Shown here piece after piece: positions 31,167 to 41,912 of a DNA stretch of 64,000 bases. The notes under the pieces are model-generated. The model was not told where the DNA came from. It made no database searches and saw only the letters and a program-made list of their open reading frames with translations. Position 1 is the stretch's first letter, and each line of letters opens with the position of its first letter. The stretch covers positions 1,875,001 through 1,939,000 of the forward strand of contig SMSO01000033.1 in assembly GCA_004764695.1 (NCBI GenBank). Direction: 5' to 3'. Both the position numbers and the translations under genes were made by a program. Origin of the DNA: Schizochytrium sp. TIO01 (Eukaryota; Sar; Bigyra; Thraustochytrida; Thraustochytriidae).

Positions 31167-33935
31167 ATGAACTGGAAAACTTCATGGCTCGTCGTCCTCG
31201 TGGCGGCGGCCGTCGCTATTGCTGCAGATGCAGCAGTAATTTTGGGCATTGATTTCGGCACCACCTTCATCAAGGTTTCTTATGTACAGCCCGGCAAGGC
31301 CTTTGACATTGTCCTAAACGAAGCCGGTAAGCGTAAGACTGACAACGTCATTGCCTTTGCGCGTGATTCTCGCATCTATGGCAGCACAGCCTCTGCTCTC
31401 TCTGCTCGTGACCCCGAACATGTTTTCTTTCGTACCCGCGATCTTCTTGGTGTTTCTGCCCACAGCGCTGAGGTGCAACACCTGGAGGCTCTTGAGTTCC
31501 CGTACGAGCTTGAGGAAAATCCCTCCACAGGGGGCTTTAAGGTTGTCATGGACAAAGGTACCTCGAAAGAGCGCAAGCTGCTGCCTGAAGAGCTTGTCGC
31601 AATGATTCTCACACACGTGCAGCGGCTCGCTTCCGATTTCACTGAATCTAAGGTTGTTGACTGCGTGTTGACAGTGCCACCGCACTTCTCACAGGCACAG
31701 CGGGAGTCGCTGCTGATTGCAGCAGAGATCGCAGGGCTCAAGGTGCTGACTCTTATTGACGAGAATGTCGCCGCTGCTGTGCAGCATGGCGTCTACACGG
31801 AGTTTAATAACGCTTCGCATAAGATGTTGCTGTACAACATGGGTAGTGCCAGTACGAAGGTCACACTCCTTGATTTCTACGGCAAGTTGCCTCAGGGTGC
31901 CAAGGCTAGCGCCAAGCCCTCCACGCAGATTGACGTGCTTGCAAAGGCTTGGGACCGCACACTTGGTGGCGACTCGCTTGACATGCTCCTCGTTGAGATG
32001 ATTCTTGACAACTTTGAGCAGACCCACGGTACCCAGGCTAGCGAACTCCGTGCGTCCCGCAGGGCTCTTGAGCGCGTTCGTGCCCAGGCGACCAAGATCA
32101 AGACTGTGCTCAGTGCCAATGCCGAGTTCCCGGTGTCCATTGAGAGCCTTCACGACGGAAGAGATGTTAGGTTTCACGTTACAAGACAGCAGCTTGAAGA
32201 CGCTGGAAAGGCTCTCTTTGAACGCGTAATTGCACCGGTAGAAAAGGTTCTTGGACAGGCGGGATTGACCGTAGAGGACATTGATGCAGTGGAGATCATC
32301 GGAGGAGGTGTACGTGTACCGCGCGTGAAAGAGATTCTTTCGCAGTATCTCCAGGGCAAGGAACTCGGAACCCACCTGAATGGAGATGAATCTAAAGCTC
32401 TCGGAGCAGTCTTTGTTGGAGCCAATATGAGCAAGGCATTTCGTGTGCGTCCCGTGGGACTGCGCGAGATTACTATGGACGCTGTCCAGCTCGATCTTGT
32501 CGAGGCAGGAGATGTCCAGATGGAATCCGAGCGGTGGGCGAAGAGCGCAGTGCTATTTAAGACTGGAGATGCACTTGACTCGCGCAAGATTGTAAGTGTG
32601 AATGTATCAAAGGACTTCACATGCGAGCTTTCGCGCACTTCGTACGAGTCTAACGAGCGCACGACTGTGGCATTCTACGAGATCTCTGGAGTGACTGAGG
32701 CCATTGAGCAGTTTGGACAGTTTGGAGAACCCAAAGTCAGTCTCACAATCAAGCTTGACCAAAACGATACAGTGAACTTGCTACAGGCTGAGGCGATCTT
32801 TGTTGAAAAGTTGACACCTTCTCCCGAAGAAGCTGCTGACGCTACTGCTTCAGAGGATGTTGCAGGCGACGCAGAGGATGCAGCTTCGGAGGAGAACAGC
32901 GACAGCGATAACTCGGAAGAAGTTGCGAACGAGGCGGGTGAGGACACAGAGGCGTCAACTGCCGATGACGCAGGAGCAACCGCAGATGGCGATGCAGAAG
33001 CGGAATCCAACGAGGCTGACAAGACCAAGGCTGACAAGACCAAAAGCAAGAAGAAGACCTCCTCAAAGAAGAGCAAGAAGAAAAAGGCGCCTACGCAACG
33101 CACCCATAGGTTTGCTTTGACTGTCAAGCGCACAGATAAGGGCCGGCCTATCCGTCTCATCAGCGAGGCTGCATTGGCAGAGGCTCGTGAAGTGCTTGCT
33201 TCTTTTGAAAAGTATGAAGAGGAACGCCGCAACCATGAAGCGGTGAAGAATGAGGTGGAATCATTCGTGTTTGAGGCTCGTGACCAGGTTCGGTCCGCCG
33301 AGGAGGAGGTCGACTTGGTCATGACTGAGGAGGACAAGACTCAGCTCTTTGATGATTTGGAAGAGCTCGAGGATTGGCTTGATGGAGATGGCGCGGATGC
33401 TCCCTTGGAGGAGTACAAAACGCGCCGTCTTGCTCTTGAGCGCCGTATTCGCAAGCTCATGAACCGTATTGCTGAGCTTGATCAACGCCCGGCCACCATT
33501 CGTGCTGCGCGTGTGCTGATTTCTACTGTGAAGAACCAGGTAGAGTCCGTGTGGGCCAAGGAGCGTCCTTGGATTACGTTAGAGGAGAAGCAGCATGTGC
33601 TAGCTCAGGTTGCTAAGTTCTCCGCATGGCTTGATGATGTTGAGGCTCAGCAGGCGGCCCTGACTTCACAGGAGCCTGCCGCAGTCACAAGTTCTGAGAT
33701 CATGATTCGCTTGGAGTCTGTGCAGGCTGTCCTAGAGCATGCCCTGCGTCGCCCACTCCCCACATTCCCAAAGAAGAAGAAGTCCGCAGCAAAAGTAAAG
33801 GTGAACACCACTGATGATGCAACAACTACGGAGGAGACTGATGAGGATGCAGATAGCCAAGATGAAAAGGACGATGCTGAGACTGAGAGCAACCAGGGTG
33901 AAAACACTGGTGCTGAAGAAAAGGATGAGCTTTGA
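31167..33935 (+). CDS. HYOU1: ER-lumenal Hsp110/Grp170-type chaperone (HYOU1/Lhs1)
   Basis: 922 residues, single exon, ATG at 31167. A signal peptide (about residues 1-22) is followed by an Hsp70 nucleotide-binding domain: LGIDFGTTFIKV near residue 26, LTVPPHFSQAQR near 168, IDENVAAAVQHG near 197, and the VEIIGGGVRVPRVKEIL connector near 374. FIKV in place of the Hsp70 NSCV/YSCV pattern, the degenerate phosphate-2 region (NMGSASTKV), a long acidic Glu/Asp/Ala insert (about 555-620), a Lys-rich stretch (about 622-645) and an extended helical C-terminus are typical of Grp170/Lhs1 rather than BiP. It ends in KDEL, the ER retention signal. The family acts as nucleotide-exchange factor for BiP and as a holdase in ER import and folding. 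Length is between yeast Lhs1 and animal HYOU1. UPR control is expected for the family, but I found no clear ERSE in the leader. Confidence 0.96.
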   Translation: MNWKTSWLVVLVAAAVAIAADAAVILGIDFGTTFIKVSYVQPGKAFDIVLNEAGKRKTDNVIAFARDSRIYGSTASALSARDPEHVFFRTRDLLGVSAHSAEVQHLEALEFPYELEENPSTGGFKVVMDKGTSKERKLLPEELVAMILTHVQRLASDFTESKVVDCVLTVPPHFSQAQRESLLIAAEIAGLKVLTLIDENVAAAVQHGVYTEFNNASHKMLLYNMGSASTKVTLLDFYGKLPQGAKASAKPSTQIDVLAKAWDRTLGGDSLDMLLVEMILDNFEQTHGTQASELRASRRALERVRAQATKIKTVLSANAEFPVSIESLHDGRDVRFHVTRQQLEDAGKALFERVIAPVEKVLGQAGLTVEDIDAVEIIGGGVRVPRVKEILSQYLQGKELGTHLNGDESKALGAVFVGANMSKAFRVRPVGLREITMDAVQLDLVEAGDVQMESERWAKSAVLFKTGDALDSRKIVSVNVSKDFTCELSRTSYESNERTTVAFYEISGVTEAIEQFGQFGEPKVSLTIKLDQNDTVNLLQAEAIFVEKLTPSPEEAADATASEDVAGDAEDAASEENSDSDNSEEVANEAGEDTEASTADDAGATADGDAEAESNEADKTKADKTKSKKKTSSKKSKKKKAPTQRTHRFALTVKRTDKGRPIRLISEAALAEAREVLASFEKYEEERRNHEAVKNEVESFVFEARDQVRSAEEEVDLVMTEEDKTQLFDDLEELEDWLDGDGADAPLEEYKTRRLALERRIRKLMNRIAELDQRPATIRAARVLISTVKNQVESVWAKERPWITLEEKQHVLAQVAKFSAWLDDVEAQQAALTSQEPAAVTSSEIMIRLESVQAVLEHALRRPLPTFPKKKKSAAKVKVNTTDDATTTEETDEDADSQDEKDDAETESNQGENTGAEEKDEL

Positions 33936-35566
33936 AACCATAAATTACTATCTACGTCCTTATTCTATTCTGGGACATGCTGACAAATGTAATTGTCAAC
34001 AAGAACAATGACAAAAGTTACGCTTTCCCATCTTATCACCTTCAAGTGAACAACAACCACAACATAACAAAAATAGAACAAAACAATCCCACTAACCCGT
34101 TCACCATCACAATTGCTGCACTACGCAGACATATACATCATAGAAAAATCTTACTAGATAACTACTACTCCATAATGAATATCTGAAAACAAGTCAAGTG
34201 CCAAATTGTTTTCTGAGCAAGTGCCACTTCTTTGTATGATTTTGTTCTAACAGTTTGTCTCCAAATTCATTACCACTTCAATGAGATTAAGTGAGAAGGG
34301 CCCCCAAAGCTAAAACTTACTTTGTGAATATTTCAGAGTCCTGCTGATGCGCAATCCGAGAGCATCTTTGAGACGACCCGCATAGTCTTTTTGTCTTAAA
34401 CATATGGGATGCCGCAGAGAATGTTGACGAGAATGGATTGAAAAGAGGGGAACCATGTGATAGAGATAAAATGAAAAAAAAAAAGAATGTGAAGAACAAA
34501 TCCACCGAAGGGAATACATACCCCCGAGGTGCGTTGCAAGAAGGACTTCTACGTAAGTTACAGGGGTAATTTACATATAGCAAGTGATCCTGGCTGATAG
34601 AACCTGCAGCTATTTAACAGTGATCAATTGAACATTAGCAAATCTGAATTATATGTTATTGATGCAAAAGACCTCCTTGATCTCCCGAGGTTTTGCCAAG
34701 TACATCGTTTACCTAGCTTGGATACAAATATACCTTGCAATGGTATCTCTTATTAGATTCAGGTTTAAGAATGCTGCTCCATTTTTGCTTTCTTCGCTTG
34801 AAGAAACAAGAAACAAAATGCATGCGCGAAGTGGTCTTGAAAGAAATATATTTTTTACAAAGGTTGAGAGCCGAATCTACCATGCTAGCCTGGCACGTGT
34901 TTGATGTTTGTCAAGTTTGCAAACTCACCTTGCAGTAATATGTCTCTTGTGGTCTAGGAGAGAATATCAAAAATGACGAACACTCAAGGAGAAGTGAGTT
35001 TTACCCATCTTTAGCCATCGATATGTGTTCCTTAATATTTGTTCATTCTCGATTCGCTTCAATCCTCCGTTCGTATGCTTGTGTTCGTAACCTTGTTTGT
35101 CTTTGTTGTTTGTTTCTAGAATTATGTGTTCGTTGCTTCGTTTATGTGTGTGTATTATAGCCTATCATCCAGTCCTAACTTCCTCCAAATTCAATAGGGT
35201 GGCATCCTGCCATTGCATAAGCTAGAGCTAACGGCACAGATGCTGCGAGAAGTCAAATTAATAAATGACATCTACGATTAAAGAGAAATCCTCTGATCGT
35301 TTCCAATTATCTTTTTTGGGCATGCTGGCGATGGTTTATTATACCAAGAATTCCATTAGCACATCCTATGCCCAACAAAGTGCATTCAAGAAACTCAATC
35401 TACTTGAGTGCTTCATCTTCAATCTTCTCCCGACTACTTCATGAGTGCGTTTTCCTCTTCATCCTAGGTGGACCCCTATTCTCTTGATGTTTTCTGCTCA
35501 TCGTTGTCAAGAAATGCAAGTCATGTCCATGCGATGAGTTGAATAAGGCACTTGTGGAGCCCGTTC
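33936..35566. other. AT-rich intergenic, Hsp70 3' side
   Basis: AT-rich sequence without a supported gene. Only short scattered frames are present. Confidence 0.5.
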
Positions 35567-35911
35567 TCAGTGATCTTCAGAGTCTCCAGCCTCAGCATCG
35601 AGCTCTGCAGCTTTCCTTGCGTGGCGAAGCCCTGCCTCTGCTGCGTTGGCGATGATGCCTGAACCCTGCATGCCGTTGAGCTGGCGAACGTAGTCCATGC
35701 ACGCCGCCTCCACGAACTCGCTGACGCCAGGAAAACGTTGCCCGGTATGGATGTCCACAAGAGAGGTGCCGTTGCTCTCCACGAGGGCGCACGGACGAGT
35801 GTGGCAGTGTTGCGCGTCGTCCCCTGCCCCGAAGGCGCTCGGGAACAAAGTCACGCGGCCTAGGGAGCGCACGCACGGACGGCGCTCCTGAAGACGAGAC
35901 GCGCTGTACAT
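35567..35911 (-). CDS. small hypothetical protein, 114 residues, or exon of a larger gene
   Basis: A frame from ATG 35909-35911 to TGA 35567-35569 in a sharply GC-rich block inside AT-rich DNA. The product has a basic Arg-rich start resembling a mitochondrial presequence (SASRLQERRPCVRSLGR), a middle with a clustered CHTRPC, a VDIHTGQRFPGVSEFVEAAC stretch, and an acidic tail (DAEAGDSEDH). A CTCTCTTAG just upstream of the ATG on this strand could be a splice acceptor, so this may be a terminal exon. I recognise no family. Overlapping frames in the same block are also open, so the choice rests on the organised composition of this product. Confidence 0.4.
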   Translation of the reverse strand: MYSASRLQERRPCVRSLGRVTLFPSAFGAGDDAQHCHTRPCALVESNGTSLVDIHTGQRFPGVSEFVEAACMDYVRQLNGMQGSGIIANAAEAGLRHARKAAELDAEAGDSEDH

Positions 35912-36435
35912 GAGGTGGAACTAAGAGAGTAGATTGAACGAAAGGAGAGGAAACCCAACGAGGCAAAACAAGTTAGGTTGGGCTGCCGAGACAAAGAAAC
36001 GCAAGAGGAAAGACAAAGAGAGATGTAAGGAAAAACTAGTGAAATGAAGGTCGCGTAGATCTCTTGCTGGGCCGCTTGCTAGCTGGGTTTTTCTCGATAC
36101 AGCGATCGAGGGAGCCACGAATGTGAAGGGATGGATGGTGTCGAAGTGATGAAGGAATGGATGACGGTCTTGCTGTGAAGGTTAAGACTACGAACGAATG
36201 TCTTGAAAGGAAGAGGCTACAGCTAACAAGTCCAACCGAACTATCTCCGCACAGCCTTGGGTCAGGGGGTCCTCGAAGGTCTCCTGCCTCCTTGGCTTGC
36301 TTTCTCTGTATTATGTTTGTTTGTTTGTTTATACGTACCTAGCCAGGTATGTATGAATGTATGTACGCATGTATGGCGAGCGAAATACTACTTTACTTCT
36401 CTTTCAGCTCGCTTAAGTAAGTGCCTATTCCTCCA

Positions 36436-36524
36436 TTTCTTTTCTTTTCTTTTCTTTTCTTTTCTTTTCTTTTCTTTCTTTCTTTCTGTTTGTTTGTTTG
36501 TTTGTTTGTTTGTTTGTTTGTTTG
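36436..36524. repeat. compound (TTTTC)n-(TTTC)n-(TTTG)n microsatellite
   Basis: Three related pyrimidine-rich repeat types run directly into each other. Confidence 0.93.
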
Positions 36525-37461
36525 TGGTCTCTCCTGCGCCACCCTGACTGTTACACGATTACTCCAACTAGTGCCTGTATCGATAGGCCTCTTCGTTCGA
36601 TAGGCCTCTTTCTCCCACCACTACTACTACCCTCTCCCCTAGGCAGCCCTACCGCCTCTACCACCAGTAACAGCTATCCAGCTACCTCTAGCACAGGCAT
36701 ATGCGCCTTAGAGGCTCCTTCCTTTCTCTGTCTGTCTGTCTGTGGGCACCTGCGGTTCTCGCCATCGGATTGGGTGATTCAGACTTGAGGAGGCAGGCCC
36801 TCTTCGATGGGCGCTCTTGCAAGCGAGAGACAATGCTGCTGAGGGCTGAGACCTCACGGCGAAGGCTCGAGGCCTCTCCGGGCGACCAGTGTTGGCTGAG
36901 CAGCAGCAGAACAAGCTGCCGAGTTCTGGGTTCTCTCAGGAACCTGAAGGCCTGAGCCACGATGGTGTTCCGCCGTTCTCTGTTCTCTGTTCCTGTTCTT
37001 CCGGAGGCTCGGATTAGGAGCCCTTCAAGTTGAGGCTTCCATGGATTCGTGTGCTTGCAATGCATCAATGCAGAAATGCATAAATGCATGCATGTGCATA
37101 CTCGCCCTTCTTTTGCGTGCACGCGAGGACCTAGCTTTGAGAAAGCCCACTTCGTCTGTGCGGATTGCGAGCACTGTCTGCAGACCCGCAATGAGCGAGC
37201 GATTCTCAAGCGCTTCTGCGGAATAGTCCGTGGAGCAATCTCGAGTCGCCCTTCGATGATTGTTCCAGCTCTCTCTAAATAGTATATCGATAGACTGGTG
37301 AGTGCATGCATCACGACTTCTACTGAAACACATAAGCTGGCGCTAGGACTCCGAAGTCTGGCGAAAGAAAGACTCCTGCTCCCTCACCTATTAGCTAGCT
37401 AGGCAGCTAGCACCTCCTACGAAACGGGTAAACGAAACTAGCACTGGGTGCAAGATTATTA

Positions 37462-37858
37462 CTTTCTTTGCTTTCTTTGCTTTCTTTGCTTTCTTTGCTG
37501 TCTTTGCTTTCTTTGCTTTCTTTGCTTTCTTTGCTGTCTTTGCTTTCTTTGCTTTCTTTGCTTTCTTTGCTTTCTTTGCTTTCTTTGTTTTCTTTGCTTT
37601 CTTTGCTTTCTTTACTTTCTTTGCTTTCTTTGCTTTCTTTGTTTTCATGCTTTCTTTGCTTTCTTTGCTTTCTTTGCTTTCTTTGCTTTCTTTGCTTTCT
37701 TTGCTTTCTTTACTTTCTTTGCTTTCTTTGTTTTCTTTGCTTTCTTTGCTTTCTTTGCTTTCTTTGCTTTCATGCTTTCTTTGCTTTCTTTGCTTTCTTT
37801 GCTTTCTTTGCTTTCTTTGCTTTCTTTGCTTTCTTTGCTTTCTATACTTTCTTTGCTT
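37462..37858. repeat. 9-bp minisatellite CTTTCTTTG, about 44 units
   Basis: Near-perfect 9-bp periodicity for about 400 bp with recurring variants (CTGTCTTTG at about 37498 and 37534; ATG-containing units near 37647 and 37771). Because 9 is a multiple of 3, three plus frames (Phe-Leu-Cys, Leu-Ser-Leu, Phe-Phe-Ala types) and one minus frame (Lys-Lys-Ala) stay open. These are not taken as genes. Confidence 0.96.
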
Positions 37859-38729
37859 ACTGATCAGGTACTACCTAGCTAACTAACTGACTGACTATCC
37901 AACAGGTAATGAATGAATGCTGCGCACCGCTTCACTTCCTCCAGGGCAGAGAAATCTCATGGAAAGCAGAGGTGACACCGCCGCGCAGGGAGACCTCAGT
38001 TGATGTTGTCTGTAAGCGCAGACCCCTCCAATGACGCATGTGCAGGTCCTGCGAGGGCTTTCTACCCAGGTCAGGTCAATGGAACTGGAGCAGTCGCAGG
38101 CGGGCCAGCAGGAGACGCGGGCCTAAGGTGAGGCTTTGGAGCCTGCCCAATCAAAGCAGCACAGCAGAGAGGAACCGGCACGATTCCAGTCTGGCACGAT
38201 CAGGAAGCCGCAGATGGTGGTGGCATGGCAGCACGTGTACGCCTGCGTCCACTGCGGCGTGGTCATAGCATAGAAGAGCCTTGCGAGACATGCATTGGGT
38301 CCTTGCTGGTTTTGCATCCGAATAGACTCTCGGCGTCGGCAGCGATCGTGTCTAGCCAGGCATTCGTTTGATTGTCATTAGTTGTCAGCACTGCAGAGAA
38401 GCACGTCAATACCTTCTCACGCTGTCTCCTCAAAGATTAGAACACCCTCGAAACGAAATGAAGAATCGAGAATCAAATTATGCAAGAAAGTGAAGGAAAC
38501 AATAAAATTTATTGGGGCTACGGCTCGAGGATGGAAATGAATTATAAGTTCTTGCAGAAGGCTTAAGAGAAGGGAAATGACGATCAATAGAGAGATAAAG
38601 AGAAGGTACGAATGAATGGGTGCACTCCTTCCGCACAAACTCAGCTCTCATCTTCGAGGACCACTTGAAAGGGTCACGCATGATGAAATAGTGGCTCATT
38701 GTTTTTAAGTGGCCCAAATTCAAGATACA

Positions 38730-38761
38730 TTTTTATTTTTATTTTTATTTTATTTTTATTT
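38730..38761. repeat. (TTTTTA)n repeat
   Basis: About five hexanucleotide units with one shortened unit. Confidence 0.88.
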
Positions 38762-39446
38762 ACAAGAGAATCATTACTAATAAAACCATGCACCAACTTA
38801 AAATCTCAGGCATGGAACCGCGTTGTGCCAAGATTCAAGAACGGAGAGGTCAGTACACTCGAGAGAAAGATAATGGGTCTTCGGACAATGTAATTAAAAT
38901 ATTCATAGGTAAATAAATATATGTAGCAGGCAATTTTAAGGCACAATCTGTCTCAGAGCCCACGTTCCGGGGTCATCAATTCGATCACCCAGCTTGCCAC
39001 TTTTTACAGCCGCTCATGATCGTGTCGGTAAAGATAAACCCCGGTGTTTTCACCGCGTACCTTGCTTACTCTGGCTGCCTCGCAGGTACAGGATCTGCGC
39101 CTTGTGCGAATTCCTGCCTCTTGTGTTGATGCTAGATATGGATATCCTGCCGCAATGGGCCCTTCAGTAGTGAGTGCTATGGATGAGATGTGCTAGTGCC
39201 AGGTAGCCTACTGGTAGAAAGGAACTTTGATCTTGATCTTCAGTTAGTCGCTCATTGAAACACGACCAGACGGACATCCTAGTGCCTCCTGCGCTTAACT
39301 GCTAGTACTCTGCAATGGTAGTAGCGCAGCTATGGACCCTGGTAGGCGCCCCTTAGCGACGGCGGTAGTAGAAAGAAAGATACAGTTGTGCTAGGCTGGC
39401 AGCATTGCTCACTTACTTAAGGAGAGCACGAGTAAAGGAGAGAGGA

Positions 39447-39508
39447 GGAGAGAGAGAGAGAGACGTATGCTAGTTAGGTTAGTAGAAAGAGAGAGAGAGA
39501 GAGAGAGA
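39447..39508. repeat. two (GA)n tracts
   Basis: GA dinucleotides at 39447-39461 and 39488-39508, 400 bp upstream of the AP-1 mu start codon. Confidence 0.88.
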
Positions 39509-39890
39509 AAGGGAAAGAGAGGGAAAGAGAGGGAGAGGAAGGAAAGCCGAGACAGCCGAGGCAGGCAAGGCAGACAGCCAAGGCAGAGCGGCAGGCGCGC
39601 GAGCTGCCGACACGAGGCTCGAAGACCAACTCAGGGAGGCGCGAGAGCTGTGTGGCGGCTCAAACTCACCCGGGGTGGTCTGACTCTCTCGCGACAGCGC
39701 GGTCGAGAGGAGAGGAGACACAGAGAGCGAAGGAGCTTGCCGTAGCTTGGTCGATCCTGAGCTGCTAGATATCGATCAATACAGATCGTCGGTACAAAAG
39801 TGCTCGCCTATCTATAAATAAATAAATACACATCGAGACCAGAAGAGCACAGGAATCGAAGGTTAGAAAGAAGACTAGACAAGACGCAAA

Positions 39891-41165
39891 ATGTCTGCAA
39901 GTGCAATCTTTTTCACAGACTTGAAGGGCAAGATCCTTATCAGCAGGAACTACCGTGGCGATGTGCCGGTATCGTGCATCGAAAGATTCGCGACCCGCAT
40001 CCAAGAGGAGGAGGAAGCTGACATGAAACCGGTCTTCACGGAGCAAGACGTGACCTTTGTTTACATTAAGTACAACAACCTTTATGTACTATCTGTCACC
40101 AAGAAAAACGCCAATGTGTTCACCATGATGAACTATATGGTGCGCTTGTGCGGTGTGCTCAAGGGCTACTTCGGAGAGGTCTCCGAAGAAAGTATCCGGG
40201 ATAACTTCGTCATCATCTATGAGCTTTTGGACGAGACCATGGACTTTGGCTTCCCGCAGACGACTGAGGAGAAGATCCTCCGCGAGTACATTACGCAAAG
40301 CAGTTTTCGTCTGGAAAAACAGCCACGCCCGCCCATGGCTCTTACCAACGCCGTGTCTTGGCGTTCAGAGGGCATTGTACACCGCAAGAACGAAGTCTTC
40401 CTTGACGTTATTGAGGAGCTCAATTTGCTGGTCTCGGCATCCGGTCAGGTTCTGCACTCTGAGATTCTTGGAAAGATTAAGATGAAGTCCTTTTTGTCCG
40501 GCATGCCCGAGCTCAAGCTTGGCCTCAACGATAAACTCATGTTCAAAGCCTCAGGTCGCAGCTATTCGAAGGGCAAGGCAGTGGAGCTCGAGGATGTTAA
40601 ATTTCACCAGTGTGTGCGTCTCGCTCGCTTTGAAAACGACAGAACAATCAGCTTCATCCCGCCAGATGGTGAGTTTGAGCTCATGAGCTACCGTCTTAAC
40701 ACCCACGTCAAGCCTCTGATCTGGGTTGAAGCGGTCGTTGAGCCCCACAAGTCTAGCCGCATCGAATATCTCATCACGGCGCGCTCACAGTTTAAATCAA
40801 GATCTATCGCCAACAATGTGGAGATTACCATTCCCGTGCCCACCGACGTGGACTCGCCCTCCTTCAAGACCACCATTGGTACCGTAACCTATGTACCGGA
40901 CAAGGACGCGATCGTGTGGTCCATCAAGCAATTTTATGGTGCCAAGGAGGTCGTCATGCGTGCTCACTTTGGCCTTCCATCCACCTCGGACCCCAACGAC
41001 ACTTCGTGGAAGCAGCCTGCCACTGTGAAGTTTGAGATCCCGTACTTTACTGTCTCTGGTATTCAGGTTCGGTACTTGAAAATCATTGAGCGTAGTGGAT
41101 ACAGTGCATTGCCCTGGGTACGCTATATTACACAGAACGGCGATTATAGTTTACGAATGAGCTAG
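39891..41165 (+). CDS. AP1M1: AP-1 clathrin adaptor complex medium subunit mu
   Basis: 424 residues, single exon, ATG 39891. The longin-like N-terminal domain opens MSASAIFFTDLKGK and contains SIRDNFVIIYELLDE (about residues 101-115). The mu-homology domain follows from about 165 to the end, with the motifs NAVSWRSEGI, NEVFLDVIE, FLSGMPELKLGLNDK, VELEDVKFHQCV, FIPPDGEFELMSYRL, VKPLIWVE and the terminal GIQVRYLKI...LPWVRYITQNGDY. Length equals the usual mu1 length and identity to mu1 chains is visibly very high, so it is AP-1 and not AP-2 or AP-3. The subunit reads Tyr-based sorting signals on cargo at the trans-Golgi and endosomes. It is convergent with the deubiquitinase gene downstream, 0.75 kb apart. 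Confidence 0.97.
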   Translation: MSASAIFFTDLKGKILISRNYRGDVPVSCIERFATRIQEEEEADMKPVFTEQDVTFVYIKYNNLYVLSVTKKNANVFTMMNYMVRLCGVLKGYFGEVSEESIRDNFVIIYELLDETMDFGFPQTTEEKILREYITQSSFRLEKQPRPPMALTNAVSWRSEGIVHRKNEVFLDVIEELNLLVSASGQVLHSEILGKIKMKSFLSGMPELKLGLNDKLMFKASGRSYSKGKAVELEDVKFHQCVRLARFENDRTISFIPPDGEFELMSYRLNTHVKPLIWVEAVVEPHKSSRIEYLITARSQFKSRSIANNVEITIPVPTDVDSPSFKTTIGTVTYVPDKDAIVWSIKQFYGAKEVVMRAHFGLPSTSDPNDTSWKQPATVKFEIPYFTVSGIQVRYLKIIERSGYSALPWVRYITQNGDYSLRMS

Positions 41166-41912
41166 TCGTGAATATGCTATCTCTGCCTCTCACAGGCCAG
41201 CAAAGGCACCGCGATTGTGACAAGAGAGGCGAAGTAAGTAACAAAAATTATCATAGTGTGCGAGAAAGAGAGAGAGAGATGCACAGATTGGGAGGTCGAG
41301 GCACCACTTGCTCAAAATTCTATTCTTTCATTTTTTGTTTGTTTGTTTATTTAATTGCTTGCTTGCTTGCTTGCTTGACGGTGCTCCCTGAGCTTATTTC
41401 TACATACCTTTCTGCTCCTGGTTACCTCGCTTTGACGCTCACCAGATGGTCCCCAGCTCACGATGCATGCGAAATTAACCCGCAGATACGTCAAGAATTT
41501 GTATGAACATCACATCACAGCTGAATATAGATTTCGGTGCAGTAAGAACTTCATCTGCTCCTTCTTCTCATAATAGTGTCGAAATGTGACTGTCGCAGTA
41601 GCAGCAAAAACAACGTCACATGAACCATGGCAGCAGCATGGCAGAAGTTAACAATTTCTATTGCTTGTAACTGCCTTTCCCAATTCCCAATTATGTCCAT
41701 TCCATCCTCTTTTCAACTTTCCATCCTTGTTACATTCCCTCCTTTTCTCAATTCAAAAAAAGAAAAGAAAAAGAGAAAATGGATGCCATGCTGTTCTCTT
41801 TTTGCAAATGCTCATTCCTAATATTGTAGTTGCCGCAATTACTAGTGATGCAGATTCCTCGCTGCTGGCAGGTATAATGTGTGGAGTCTCTGAATTCAAA
41901 GACAATACAAAC
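41166..41912. other. convergent intergenic, AP-1 mu to USP
   Basis: 3' ends of two convergent genes. Includes a (CTTG)5 tract at about 41357-41377 and a run of A-rich sequence near 41753-41780. No gene. Confidence 0.6.

Larger units (their letters stand above)
35912..39890. other. 4-kb region with GC-rich patches and simple repeats
   Basis: Contains compound TTTTC/TTTC/TTTG repeats, a GC-rich block at 36640-37290 with open frames on both strands (longest 37311 to 36688 on minus), a 9-bp minisatellite at 37462-37858, another GC-rich block at about 38000-38330, a TTTTTA tract and GA tracts just before the AP-1 mu gene. None of the frames has a recognisable domain, and no gene is claimed. Confidence 0.5.

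Noticed and set aside
31314-33941. Many long minus-strand frames under the Hsp70 gene
   Set aside because: Shadows of a GC3-rich coding region; the plus frame is unmistakably Hsp70.
36688-37311. Minus-strand frame of about 207 residues, and a plus frame from 36701 with a signal-peptide-like start
   Set aside because: They overlap each other on opposite strands in a GC-rich patch; no domain, splice evidence or family link supports either.
37448-37886. Several overlapping plus frames (Phe-Leu-Cys and Leu-Ser repeats) and a Lys-Ala minus frame
   Set aside because: All are products of the 9-bp minisatellite, which keeps frames open without selection.
38945-38990. GGTCATCAATTCGATCACC as a tRNA T-arm
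   Set aside because: The stem pairs poorly and the loop is not a T-loop; no cloverleaf.
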